A stretch of 64,000 bases of DNA from Macrothele yani (GCA_039090855.1 CM077011.1:20647001-20711000); one strand, 5' to 3'. Positions 11,770 to 21,315 are shown, counted from the stretch's first letter. Notes: generated from the sequence alone by a model not told the origin. Numbers and translations: made by a program.

Positions 11770-12930
11770 GCAAATACAAATAGCTGTGTGCCATAAAGGC
11801 TGATAGCAGCGCCATCCAAAGCTTTCCAGGCAACCGTTACCGCTCACAGCTGTAGTGAGAGAAGGGACGAAAGTAGATGGGGAAAGCAATGTAGTTCGAG
11901 AAGCAACATTTGGGGCACTGCCTCCTGTTCGCGTTTCAGCTAAAACAAAGTGCCGCGGAAGCCCGGAAAATGATCTCTGGTGCTTTGGGTGAGGCTGTTG
12001 TGTCCTACAGTACGTGTAAGAAGTGGTTCCAGCGGTTTAAACAGAGAAATGTCGATCTCCGGGATGCAGAACGTCCGGGACAGCCACAGAAATTTGACAA
12101 TGAGGAACTGGAAAAACTGTTGCACGCGGATCCCTGTCGCATACAGTCAGAGTTCGCCCAGGAACTCGGAGTAACACGGCAAGCCATTGCAAAGCGCCTG
12201 CACATGGTTGGGCGGATGCAAAAGGAGGGCCGTTGGGTGCCCAACCAACTTACAGCTGCGAACAAGTCTAGGCGCTAGGATGTAGCTGTGTCCTTGCTCT
12301 CCAGATTCTAGAAGGATTTCCTCCACAAGAATTTGAAAAGTAGATCCTCTACGATGATCCTAAGCGGCGCAAATTGTAAGTTTATCGAGGTCAGCCTACC
12401 TCCAGCAACGCCAAACCGAATATCCATGCCAGGAAGTTGTTGCTGTGCATGTGGTGGGATCAGCGCGGTGTCGTACACTATGAGTTGCTCAAACCTGATG
12501 AAACGGTCAATGCTGAGCGTTAATGTCAGCAATTCATTCGTGCGAGTGACGCAATTGAGACAAAAAGGCCATACACCGGCAAGGGCAGAAGGTCGGTCCT
12601 GTTGCTTCAGGATAACGCGCGTCCTCACACAGCGAAAACGACTTTAAACACTATCACCGACCTGGGATGGGAGATTTTGTCCCACCCGGCGTATTCTTCA
12701 GACTTCGCTCCGTCGGATTATCACCTCTTTCGCTCCCTGCAACATCACCTGAGTGATACGCACTTCACTTCTGTCGAGGAGGTCCACAGAGGTATTGATG
12801 ATTTTATCAACTCAAAACAGCCCTCTTTTTTTCGCAGTGGCATTCTACAGCTCCCTGACCGATGGCTCAGCTGTATAATGTTTTATGCTTGTATAAGATG
12901 TCTATGATTCTATAACACGCTGGAAAAGGA
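11770..12930 (+). mobile_element. mariner element, degenerate
   Basis: A mariner transposase can be followed on the plus strand from about 11910 to 12850. It shows the N-terminal 'SAAEARKMISGALGEAVVSY' and 'KKWFQRFKQRNVDLRDAERP', a second helix-turn-helix 'ELGVTRQAIAKRLHMVGRMQ', 'GRWVPNQLTAANKSRR', then after frame changes 'ILYDDPKRRK', 'LLQDNARPHTAKTT' (second catalytic Asp) and 'DFAPSDYHLFRSLQHHLSDT' (third Asp). The first Asp box (GDEKW) is destroyed near 12330, so the copy cannot be active. Terminal repeats were not identified and the ends are approximate. Confidence 0.8.
11910..12850 (+). pseudogene. mariner transposase (D,D34D), frameshifted
   Basis: This is the coding part of the preceding element. 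Frame one is open from 11910 to a TAG at 12276 (N-terminal DNA-binding domain). A second open frame from 12602 gives the catalytic C-terminal half with QDNARPH and the APSDYHLF motif. Between them the sequence still translates in pieces ('LYDDPKRRK', '[20 protein letters not shown]'), so only indels and stops separate the halves. The enzyme would cut and rejoin transposon ends at TA sites in the nucleus. Confidence 0.8.
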
Positions 12931-13118
12931 ATTTTTCTCATCGAGATAGAAAACTAGTGATAATTCTGCGCGTGTAATACTCATGAGAAGCGATTTCGTG
13001 ACCAATGATATCTAACTAAAGAAATGTTTCTCCACTCGGCTTCTCAAGAGTAAGTTTACAAATACGTTGGAAACAAAAATACGCACTTACACCAGCAAAA
13101 CTAAAAAACTTTAAAATA

Positions 13119-14360
13119 CTCTATATTGACAAAAGTCACCGGACACCTAGACGAGAAACACAACATAGCATTCATTGACATACATTAGTACGGTGTCTGT
13201 CCACCTTTGGCTTTAATACATGCACTGACCCTTCGAGACATGCTTTTGATAAGGTTTAGGAGTACAGCGATAGTTATGCGCTTCCATTCAGTATATAATG
13301 ATGCTGCTAACTGTTGCTTAGTGGTAGGTCTTGGTTTCAAACTCCTTATGTGGTGCTCTTATTCATCTCATAGGTGCTCTATGGGATTAAGATCAGGGCT
13401 CTGTGCTGGCCAGTCCACACACGATACGGAATTATCATCAAACCACGCTGAAACAGTTCTTGCTTTATGGCTCCGTGCATTATCCTGCTGGTACCAACAA
13501 GGCTCGGTTCGATAGTATTGCCACAGAGCTAGTAGGGCAAAATTGTCCAGAATATCGAGGTAGACGTGCTGGTTAACAGGTTTGACCGCGATAACCAATG
13601 GGCCGGGACCATACCACGAAAAACACCTACACACGAGTACACTGCCAGCTCCAAACTTGACCGTAGGAAGAGTACACTGTGGTAAATAGCGTTCCCTCGA
13701 CTGCCGCCATACCCACACACGGCCATCAGACTGATGGTTCGTTTATCTGGACTGATCAGTCCATAGGAGCCGTTTCCATTGATCTACGGTCCACGATAAA
13801 TGTTATTTACACCATGCTAAATGAGGAAAATCATTCCCAGTGGAGATAAAAGGCTTATGAGCAGCCGCACGACCACGGTAACCCATGGAATGAAGTTCTC
13901 TGCGAATGGTGCGTGTACATACCAAGGTTCCAGAATTTGTACTCACCTGTACCCCGAGGTCTTGTGCAGTACTCCGTTGATTAGCTGTAACGACTCTCCT
14001 GAGGCTTCGGAGTCCTCTATTATGATTTTCTTTGGTCTGCCGGTACGATTTGCTGCTTCAGGCACGCCATATGTCTTCCACTTATTCAGTACATTCAAAA
14101 TAGTTGACTTGGGTATGTTTAAACGCCTCCTGGATTCTCTTATGGGCAATCCACTAATATAACACCCAACAATCTTTCCTTTCTCAAAGTTAGTTCTCTC
14201 CCGCCGCGAGATTTTCACTCAACCTCACAGTGCAATACGATCGCGGTCAGCTGCAGGCTTGTTTTTATATGGTTTGCAGCTGTACCGCGCATCTTAACAA
14301 CGCAGAATATCCGTTCGTTTGCTTTTAAAGGGGTGTCAGGTGACTTTTTCCACTATAGTG
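13119..14360 (-). mobile_element. Tc1-like element C, copy 1 (1242 bp)
   Basis: The left end is 'CTCTATATTGACAAAAGTCA' after TA (13117-13118); the right end, read in reverse, is 'CACTATAGTGGAAAAAGTCA' before TA (14361-14362). These are clear terminal inverted repeats of about 28 bp. A second copy with the same ends and exactly the same length lies at 40622-41863. The transposase is on the minus strand. Length, TA flanks and a single transposase are typical of Tc1. Confidence 0.85.
13209..14218 (-). pseudogene. Tc1-like transposase of element C copy 1
   Basis: The minus-strand start is at 14218 (MKISRRERTNFEKGKIVG), followed by 'IRESRRRLNIPKSTILNVLN' (paired-like helix-turn-helix) and a GRPKK-type AT hook. 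After frame breaks it continues 'LPTVKFGAGSVLVCRCFSWY', 'YQQDNARSHKARTVSAWF' (second Asp) and 'WPAQSPDLNPIEHL' (catalytic Glu of DD34E), followed by a stop where LW is expected. The central third, around 13750-13940, is in another frame. It is non-functional. Confidence 0.8.
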
Positions 14361-14399
14361 TATATACTAAAACCTCCTGATACTGAAACTACTGTCTTG

Positions 14400-14665
14400 C
14401 TAATGTGGTGTGATGTGTCTGTATGCTAAGAGACGTTTTGTTTTCTTTAACATCATTTCAAAGAAACCTCCAAAGACTTGGTTCAGGAAACATACCTACA
14501 GCGAACAGCAGTGCATCCTCACGGATGAGTCTTGCTTCAGTCTGACCATATATGAGCTCACCTGGAGAGAACGCTTAACGCACATTGTTCCTCGTAACAT
14601 CTCAAAACGATACCACTTTAGCGGAGGAGGTATTTCGTTGCCGATATGTAACACTTGATAGCTAT
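14400..14665 (+). pseudogene. Tc1-like transposase fragment (catalytic core)
   Basis: An 82-codon frame contains 'ILTDESCFSLTIYELTWRER' and later 'NISKRYHFSGGG', which match the Tc1 segment 'FTDESRFSLT...WRERGTRY...GGGG'. The first catalytic Asp and its neighbours are intact. The rest of the element is missing. It lies 40 bp outside the right end of element C copy 1. A similarly decayed copy is at 37630-38480. Confidence 0.6.
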
Positions 14666-14839
14666 TCGCAAGTGCATGTGTTTGCTGGTTCTGTCAGGTA
14701 TACACTGCAAGACAGAGAAAACGCTACACCATGATGAAATGCTCGAAAAGAGACCAAATTGCACACACAGATAACCAAATAGGTCCTGAACAAATGATTT
14801 AATTGTCACATACAGATTTGGTTCCCGTGGCCAAATATA

Positions 14840-15010
14840 CAGGATGATCAATAAGGAGTGTAGCAGCCATTTTGGGCGATACAGCGTTGAATCCGACGTG
14901 GCATCGAGGCAATGAGAGTCCGAATACAGTCCTGGGGTATCGTGGACCATGTGGTGTTGATCCGGGTCCGCAGTTGATCTTAATTTTGCGGGGGTGGGTG
15001 GGTACTCAAC
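14840..15010 (-). pseudogene. Tc1-like transposase C-terminal fragment
   Basis: Across minus-strand frames the sequence reads approximately 'PQDCIRTLIASMPRRIQRCI' followed by a short Tyr-ended tail, which is the usual Tc1 transposase C-terminus (IP...LxxSMPRR...). No other part of the element is next to it, so this is a stub. Confidence 0.5.
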
Positions 15011-15034
15011 CGACGTCCAGTCCATATGAGGAAT

Positions 15035-15490
15035 AATAGCGTTCATGTGTTCGAATCCCTAAAATCCCTTTATCGTTTCCATGTGCGATTCCTTAATTGT
15101 ATCGGAACAGAAACGTGATTAAAATAACAATAAAGTTGATACCTACGAGATGTGAGAAATTAGCCCAAACTGACTATTTTCTTGGGACCACTTGTGGAAA
15201 ATCAAATTCTTCGATGAGCTCCGATGCAAGTCAGATTTGATAATCTTAGAATGAAAAGGTTTTTGGTAAAGTAGGAGCGACAATTGCTCTTTTTATATTC
15301 CATATAACGAATAATAGTGTTCATGTGTTCGAATCGCTGAATTCCCTTTATCGTTTCCACGGGCGATTCGTTGATTGTACCGGAACAGAAACGTCAATAA
15401 AATAACAATAAAGTTGATACCCGCGAGAAATTAGCCCAAACTGACAATTTTCTTGGGACCACTTGTGGAAAATTAAATTATTCGATGAAA
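15035..15490. repeat. Direct duplication of ~180 bp
   Basis: Positions 15040-15220 and 15310-15490 share long matches, for example 'GTTCATGTGTTCGAATC', 'AACAATAAAGTTGATACC' and 'TTCTTGGGACCACTTGTGGA'. The copies are separated by about 90 bp and differ at roughly one base in ten. There is no coding content. It may be a local duplication or part of an unrecognised repeat. Confidence 0.75.
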
Positions 15491-15494
15491 AAAA

Positions 15495-15960
15495 TGCGAC
15501 CAATGGTTGTGGCTTCACGTTGTGTTTCTTCCGCAATACGACGCAAGAACCACCTGGCGATACGAAAACCTAATATGGCATCTCCCGCGAACTCACCCGT
15601 TTGCCGAAATCGCGTGTGACGGCGTCTTAACGGTTTTGGCACCCGTTGCTCGTTCTCAAGACACGGTTACAGCAAAACCACTCACTTCTCGCTGTCGTAA
15701 CGACGTTTCGACTGATGACCTCACTGGCTGGTTGTTCACTTATATCCAGCGCGCCGTTTGTGCGATCAACCTGCAAATGCAATCATTTGCATACCTTGCA
15801 GGTATGCACCCACCCTGCAATTTGCAAGGCGCTGCGTTCACGCCTTCGTGAATATGATAGAGGACATATGGCCATTTTCTTTATCGGGCAGTGTTGCCAA
15901 CGAGCCTTGCGCAAGGTTTTTTCTTGGGTGCTGTAGGCCCCGAGTTAGTTTCTTATAAAC
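15495..15960. other. GC-richer island with overlapping frames and two hairpins
   Basis: This block has visibly higher GC than its surroundings and three overlapping plus-strand frames of 66-114 codons, none with a recognisable domain. Two perfect hairpins overlap at 15772-15807: TGCAAATG/CATTTGCA with a 4-nt loop, and GCATACC/GGTATGC with a 5-nt loop. It may be the end of an unrecognised DNA transposon. I cannot assign it. Confidence 0.4.
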
Positions 15961-16360
15961 CGCAAATTTATCTAGATATTAGTTGTTAACTTCAGCAAGA
16001 TGATCTGACACGTCAATGGACAGTAGTAGATGAAAAGTACATATGAGACACATACTAAAGTTTGAACACTTAGCAGACGAACAATGTGTGTAATCGCGTC
16101 TTTAGACTATGGAGATTTTTGTAACATGTTTTTTCGTGACTGATAGAGTAGGACGCGTTTCAGGAAGAAAAAAGCTTGATAACGCCACTGAAATATAGTT
16201 CAGAGAACGATAAATCACAAAGGACTAACGTAACTAACGGTGTCCGCTGAGTGCACTTAAGTTATAGAAAACTACTTTGAAATGTTCTTGATCTAAAAGA
16301 CTACAGTCTTGTGACGATTATGAAAATATCAAAATAATACAACGTAGTTTGTCACAAATA

Positions 16361-17795
16361 CACAGGCGAAAAGTGAAAAAAGGACACCAAGAAGGAATTG
16401 GCGGACGATCATGAAATTTGCATCATATGTTAATGGGGTCGAGTTTACGTAGGTGTGATGTTAATTTCGGGACCAATCGGTGAGCGCTTACACCACAGCA
16501 CGGCATAATATGCAAATCATCGTCGGTGGTATTTAAGGAGTACGACGAAGTGAATGTAATCAGTCGTCGGCGTACGGACACGTGCGAAGACCCTGAAGAA
16601 GCTGCAATGCCTGGGCATGGAAGACGTGTACGATTTCAGCAATTATCGGACTTTGAGCGAGGTCGTCTAGTCGGACTCCGCGAGGCCGGGTGGTCGTATC
16701 GTGGTATTGCGGAGCGAATTGGACGGGAAGTATCGGTAGTGGTACGATGGTGGCGTAGATGGTCCGAGGAACATTCCCACACGAAAAGACGTGGAACCGA
16801 GAGTCACAGACGGACTGATGAGCGGACCGATGGACGCATAAGAAGAGCGGCGAGCAAGCAGAACATCCACTGTCAAGCAGAACATCCACTGCGGCGCAAA
16901 TCCGAGGTGCCGTTGCACCTGAGGTGACTGTGCGAACAATCCGCAACCATCTACTGGATGCAGGGCTACGTGCATGTGTGCCTCTGGCATGTGTACCTCT
17001 GACTCCCGCCAACCTTCAGGAACGGCTGCAGTAATGTCGCCAACGTCTGCACTGTAGAACGCAATGGCGATCTGTCGTGTTCAGCGATGAAAGCAGAATC
17101 TGCTTGGGAGCCTCCGATGGTCGTATGCGTGTTCGCAGACGCACCCTTCTTGCATCTGCTAGCAACACACAGGGCCTATACCTGGTCTCCTGGTGTGGGG
17201 AGCGATCAACTATCACTTCCGTACACAACTATTGTCTGTACCGGGTACGTTAAACAGCACCTCCTACATCAACAACATCATTCAGCTCGTTGTTGTGCCA
17301 TTTGTAAGGTCGGTCCATCGTGGTGTTTTCCAGCAAGATAACGTACGCCCACACACGGCACGTGCAACGCAACATGCACTTCAGGGTGTGAGACAACTTC
17401 CATGGCCTGCACGTTCACCGGATTTGTCCCCCATTGAGCACATGTGGAATTTTATGGGACAACGAGTTATCCGATCTCCACGGCCAGCCACGACCATCTC
17501 CGATTTACGCGTCCAGGTTGAGGACGCTTGGAACTCAATACCCCAAACTTACATGCAGCATCTGTAAGACAGACTCCATGCCAGAATTGCACAGTGTGAC
17601 GTCGTTCATGGCGGTTCAACCTCGTACTAACCATGTTACATGGAAATGTTATTTTTCAGTTTACCAGCAAATACAGCTGTATTTTGCCATAATGTATTGA
17701 TCACGTGATCCTCTGTATTCCGTTATTATGCTGTATAAATTTCGTTGGTATCAGACGTCTCCTTCTTGGTGTTCTTTTTTGACTTTCCGCCAGTG
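16361..17795 (+). mobile_element. Tc1-like element D (1435 bp)
   Basis: The left end is CACAGGCGAAAAGTGAAAAA and the right end, in reverse, is CACTGGCGGAAAGTCAAAAA. Both continue into '...GACACCAAGAAGGA' / '...AACACCAAGAAGGA', giving inverted repeats of about 35 bp. TA flanks are at 16359-16360 and 17796-17797. It sits inside the left arm of the fold-back element, so it is younger than that element. Confidence 0.9.
16607..17630 (+). pseudogene. Tc1-like transposase of element D
   Basis: From the ATG at 16607 the frame gives 'FQQLSDFERGRLVGLREAGW' and 'YRGIAERIGREVSVVVRWWR' (first helix-turn-helix), then shifts. Other frames carry 'TVRTIRNHLLDAGLRA', 'WRSVVFSDESRICLGASDGR' (first Asp), 'VFQQDNVRPHTARATQHA' (second Asp) and 'WPARSPDLSPIEHMWNFMGQ' (Glu). 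A TAA at 17565 interrupts the last 21 codons. At least three frame breaks. The layout is the same as element B, of which it is a distant relative. Confidence 0.85.
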
Positions 17796-17805
17796 TATTA
17801 ATTTT

Positions 17806-17856
17806 TTCAAACCGACCATGGTTTCGCTAGGTTTTGACCTAGCTTTATCAGGACGA
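17806..17856 (-). ncRNA. Hammerhead-ribozyme-like motif, left arm, core mutated
   Basis: Read on the minus strand, the left arm has CTGATAA (17845-17851), a perfect 7-bp stem II hairpin (GCTAGGT-CAAA-ACCTAGC), GAAA, and GTC at the expected place. The invariant G of CTGANGA is A, which should abolish cleavage. Stem II is intact here, while the right arm has the intact core and a mismatch in stem II. Confidence 0.5.
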
Positions 17857-18180
17857 ATGTCACGTAAATATTCAAATTGTATATGACATCATAAATGGTG
17901 TTTACAGTCATGTGTTTTGGTTAGATGCTTCCACGCGCTTGACAGAAATGGCGTGGATGCCATGTCATTAACAAGTTGCGAAGACTTCGTTATACAAGCC
18001 AGATTCAACCACAAAACTTGATATTTTGGAAGTTTTCCATATATATCAGAAGTCTTCGCAACTTGTTAATGGCATGGCATCTATGCCATTTCTATCAAGC
18101 ATGTGGAAGCATCTAACCAAAACACGTGAGGGTAAACACCATTTATGATGTCATATACAATTTGAATATTTACGTGCCAT

Positions 18181-18230
18181 TCGTCCTGATGAAGCTAGGT
18201 CAATACCCAGCGAAACCATGGTCGGCTTGA
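18181..18230 (+). ncRNA. Hammerhead-ribozyme-like motif, right arm
   Basis: The conserved core is CTGATGA (18186-18192), then a stem-loop GCTAGGTCAATACCCAGC (one mismatch in the stem), then GAAA (18212-18215). A very short stem III (ACC-AT-GGT) leads to GTC at 18221-18223, the expected cleavage site. Stem I can start with G-C, G-U and C-G pairs (18224-18226 with 18183-18185). The order of parts fits a type I hammerhead with minimal stem III, as known from Penelope-like elements and retrozymes. The two-nucleotide loop III would not be stable in a monomer, so activity, if any, may need a dimer. Confidence 0.55.
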
Positions 18231-18409
18231 AAAAATAAATATTTGTGACAAACTACGTTGTATTATCTCGATATATTTACTTCGAAATGTGTTACTGCAA
18301 TATTACCAGATTGCAAAGTACAACTATTTTACGTTTAGAACATGTACAAGCATTTACTTTTTTGACTTAAAAGATAAAATCCTTAATAAATTCTAAACAC
18401 TTCCTAAAA

Positions 18410-19235
18410 TTTATTGGGTCCGCACCTAACATTTATATCATCATCATCATCATTGTCAACCATTATCAATCCACTGCTGGACGAAGGTCTCCCCAAGTTT
18501 CCTCCACAACGGTCTGTCTTGTGCCAGTCTCCTCCATGTCACTCCCGCATATTTACGAATTTCATCCACCCATCTCCCATGTGGTCTTTTTCTGGGTCTT
18601 TTCCTGTCCCTTGGAATCCAATCTAAAATTTCAGCTGTCCATCTATGGTCTGTCCTTCTGGCAGTATGTCCAGCCCATTGCCATTTCAGGGATTTAACTC
18701 TGATCATGATGTCTTCCACTCTCGTCATTTTTCGGATCCACGAGTTCCTCTTCTTATCTCTCCTGGTTATACCAAGCATGCACCTCTCCATGCTTCTTTG
18801 AGTTGTCTGCAGCCTTTGTATGTCTCTTTTAGTTAAGGTCCACGTCTCTGCACCATACGTAAGCACTGGAAGGATGCATTGATCAAACACTTTTCTTTTA
18901 AGACATAATGGCATATTGCTCTTGAAAATTATGCTGTTTCTTCCAAAAGCTCTCCAGGCAAGTTTTGTACGCCGATTAATTTCTTCATCAATGTGACCCT
19001 CACTTGATATCTGCTGTCCAAGATAAACATACGTATCTGTTATCTCCAGTTTTTCTCCATCAATCGATAAATCTTCATTTCTTGTAAAAGCATTGAACAT
19101 CACTTTTGTCTTCTGAAAGTTCATTTTTAATCCCACTTCTTTACTCTTGTCAGCAAGTTCCTGGATCATACTCTGCAGCTCTGATGGGGTAGTTGCAAAA
19201 ATGACTACGTCATCAGCAAAACGAAGGTGGGTTAG
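18410..19235 (-). pseudogene. RTE-like LINE, 5'-truncated, minus strand
   Basis: The minus-strand frame is open from about 19230 to a stop near 18456. It holds the RT motif C 'LRFADDVVIF', then the C-terminal part 'FQKTKVMFNAFTRNEDLSID', 'LTYGAETWTLTKRDIQRLQT', 'WAGHTARRTDHRWTAEILDW' and 'RLAQDRPLWRKLGETFVQQW'. The 3' end is a short (ATG/ATC)n tail at 18436-18450. The endonuclease and the N-terminal RT motifs are missing, as usual for a 5'-truncated insertion. The nearest relative is the longer copy at 58680-60535. Confidence 0.85.
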
Positions 19236-19355
19236 ATAATCTCCTACCAAAACTTTGAGTTTCGATGCCTGTGTGTAACGGTGTTGCAAAAGATAAGTCG
19301 ATGTCTTCTTAATGCTATCTAAATCTCAACCTCGCAAAATATTCTCTAATCTTAC

Positions 19356-19550
19356 CTTCTTCGCAGTGTTGACCTTTGTGCCCGGCATTACAGCGGCATT
19401 TCCCGTTGACGCACACACCTTTGGTGTTACAATCGACGACCTCACATTCTGTAGTTGGAACACTGCATTCCGGTCCCTTCCAGCTGGCTTCACATCGACA
19501 CGATCCCTGAACGTATCTTCCGTGTCCGCTGCAGTGGACTGGGCAAACAC
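19356..19550 (-). CDS. Ten-m: Teneurin, exon with EGF repeats 2 and 3
   Basis: The 195-bp exon is bounded by an acceptor (pyrimidine-poor, ATTAG at 19551-19555) and the donor GTAAG (19351-19355). It enters and leaves in phase 1 and has no stops. It encodes two EGF modules: 'CPVHCSGHGRYVQGSCRCEA' continuing to WKGPEC, and 'CEVVDCNTKGVCVNGKCRC' continuing to GHKGQHCEE. In the first, a Tyr replaces the third Cys, leaving five cysteines. This is the hallmark of teneurin EGF repeat 2, whose unpaired Cys forms the receptor homodimer. The next upstream exon is at 44979-45083 with compatible phase. Teneurins are type II membrane proteins acting in synaptic partner matching. The next downstream exon was not found in the window. 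Confidence 0.88.
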
Positions 19551-19578
19551 CTAATTGGTATGACAGAAAATATCATGC

Positions 19579-19797
19579 GAATGTTTAAATTGTCACACAT
19601 GCTTATATCGTTACACATGTATAAAATGTAACTCATGTTTAAATTATCAAACATGCTCAAATTGTCACACATGTTTAAACTGTCAAACATGCTTACATCG
19701 TCACGCATGATTAAACTGTCACACACGATTGGTTTGTTTAAATCGTCACGCAAGTTTAAATTGTCAAACATGCTTAAATTTTCACACATGTTTTAAA
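19579..19797. repeat. 18-bp minisatellite next to the exon
   Basis: About twelve units of 'CATGTTTAAATTGTCACA' in variants (CATGCTTATATCGTTACA, CATGCTCAAATTGTCACA and so on). One unit is longer. In one minus-strand frame this gives a six-residue repeat such as MCDNLS/MFDNLN, which is a by-product and not a protein. It lies in the intron only about 30 bp upstream of the teneurin acceptor. Confidence 0.85.
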
Positions 19798-19799
19798 TA

Positions 19800-20335
19800 T
19801 ACACGTTTACATCTTTGGTACAAAAATTGTCTGCTGAATATGAACAGTTCACGTATCTAACAGTTTTTGATGTACTTATCTCAGTTTATTGGAGATTGTT
19901 TCCATTTCATTAAAAACCAATTAGTTTTCTGTTCTACATAGTATCTAGATGTGTTTTAAACTATATACGTCTAGCCATATTTTAAATGGATTTGTACTGC
20001 ATATCGCAATGTGACTGAAATTGCAGTAGAACCCGTTCATTACAAGGAGCTCTGGACCGACGGAAACGCTCATTAAATCCCTATGCTCGCTAAATCAGTT
20101 TTTTGTTGAAAAATTTCACCATGTAGAAAATATACATACGTGATATTATGCATATACGTTTATATTATACTAGGCTTGTCAATAATAATGGGGGAAAATA
20201 AGACATGTAGAATAATTCTATAATAACCAGGTATTCCTTTTGTTTGTGATGTCCAGATGTGAAATTATATTTTTTCAACATTACAACAGTAAAAAGAAAG
20301 TATTACGTCATACAGTTGTTACACCACATGCTGGC
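19800..20335. other. Intronic DNA, nothing recognised
   Basis: AT-rich intron sequence between a minisatellite and a tandem array. No domain or repeat family was recognised. Confidence 0.4.
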
Positions 20336-20339
20336 ATAA

Positions 20340-21113
20340 TTGGCAGTTTCCATTCACTGAACACCTTCCCCAAAACACGAAAAGCAAGCTAATCAGGACG
20401 TCACAAATACTTCTTACTCAGTTGGTGCGATGGTGATGACGTCACATAATTATATACGGGAAGCAGTTTCCCTTCTCTGAACACCTGCACGAAAACATGA
20501 CAAGCTAAGCGGGACGTCACAAATACTTCTTACTCAGTTGGTGCGATGGTGATGACGTCACATAATTATATCCGGGAAGCAGTTACTGCACATCTGCACG
20601 AAAACACAAGCTAAGCGGGACGTCACAAATATTTCTTTCTCAGTTGGTGCGATGGTGATGACGTCATATAATTATATCCAGGAAGCAGTTTCCATTCTCT
20701 GAACACCTGCACGAAAATACGAAAAGCTAAGCGGGACGTCACAAATATTTCTTTCTCAGTTGGTGCGATGGTGATGACGTCACATAATTATATCCGGAAA
20801 GGAGTTTCCTCTCTGAACACCTGCACGAAGACATGACAAGCTAAGCAGGACGTCACAAATATTTATTTCTCAGTTGGTGCGATGGTGATGACGTCACATA
20901 ATTATATCCGGGAAGCAGTTTCCCTTCTCTGAACACCTGCATGAAAACACGACAAGCTAAGCGGGATGTCAAAAATATTTATTTCTCAGTTGGTGTGATG
21001 GTGAGGACGTCATATAATTATATCCAGGAAGCAGTTTCCATTCTCTGAACACCTGCACGAAAACACGACAAGCTAAGCGGGAGGTCACAAATATTTCTTT
21101 CTCAGTTGGTGCG
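20340..21113. repeat. Tandem array, 7 units of ~105-118 bp, with TGACGTCA palindromes
   Basis: Each unit contains 'CAGTTGGTGCGATGGTGATG' ACGTCACATAATTATATCC, then 'GAACACCTGCACGAAAACAC', then 'AAGCTAAGCGGGACGTCACA' AATATTTC. Five units carry the perfect palindrome TGACGTCA (near 20438, 20553, 20658, 20773 and 20888), which is the cAMP-response element/ATF-CREB consensus; a sixth unit has GGACGTCA. Unit identity is high, so the array is fairly young. The array ends inside a unit, and a Tc1 scrap follows. Confidence 0.85.
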
Positions 21114-21164
21114 AACACAGGAATTCAAGACTTCGGAATACACCCGAATTGTGGAACGCTTTGC

Positions 21165-21315
21165 TGGAAGTATGGTGTGTATTGCCTACAGCATATTTCC
21201 AGAAGCTAGTGGAGTCCATGCCCCGTCGTATTTCTGCAGTCCTGCGCTCCCGTCGGGGACCTACCAAGTATCAGACTGGTGTACTAGTTTTTCTGGCACT
21301 TCAATGTACATCTCC
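21165..21315 (+). pseudogene. Tc1-like transposase C-terminal fragment
   Basis: A plus-strand frame reads 'FQKLVESMPRRISAVLRSRR' then GPTKY, the standard Tc1 C-terminus. Nothing else of this element is present. It directly follows the tandem array. Confidence 0.55.

Larger units (their letters stand above)
16322..18280. mobile_element. Fold-back (long inverted repeat) element with hammerhead-like motifs, split by a Tc1 insertion
   Basis: The right arm (18050-18278) is the reverse complement of a left arm made of 17798-17988 plus, across the inserted Tc1 element D, 16322-16360. A loop of about 60 nt separates the arms. Joining the pieces at the TA duplication restores the pairing: 'CAACGTAGTTTGTCACAAAT' left of D pairs with 'ATTTGTGACAAACTACGTTG' at 18241-18260. 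Each arm contains a CTGATRA-hairpin-GAAA motif near its outer end. Inverted terminal repeats with hammerhead motifs and no coding region fit a non-autonomous Penelope-like element; that assignment is inference. Confidence 0.7.

Noticed and set aside
1..19350. Further downstream teneurin exons (EGF4 onward)
   Set aside because: I looked on the minus strand for Cys-rich EGF reading with splice sites and saw none; the next exon is probably outside the window, but a tool-based search would be firmer.
19490..19789. Minus-strand frame with a six-residue repeat as a repeat protein
   Set aside because: It is the 18-bp minisatellite read in frame, and it overlaps the teneurin exon in the wrong frame.
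20340..21113. CRISPR array
   Set aside because: The whole ~110-bp unit is repeated, with no unique spacers, in a eukaryotic context.
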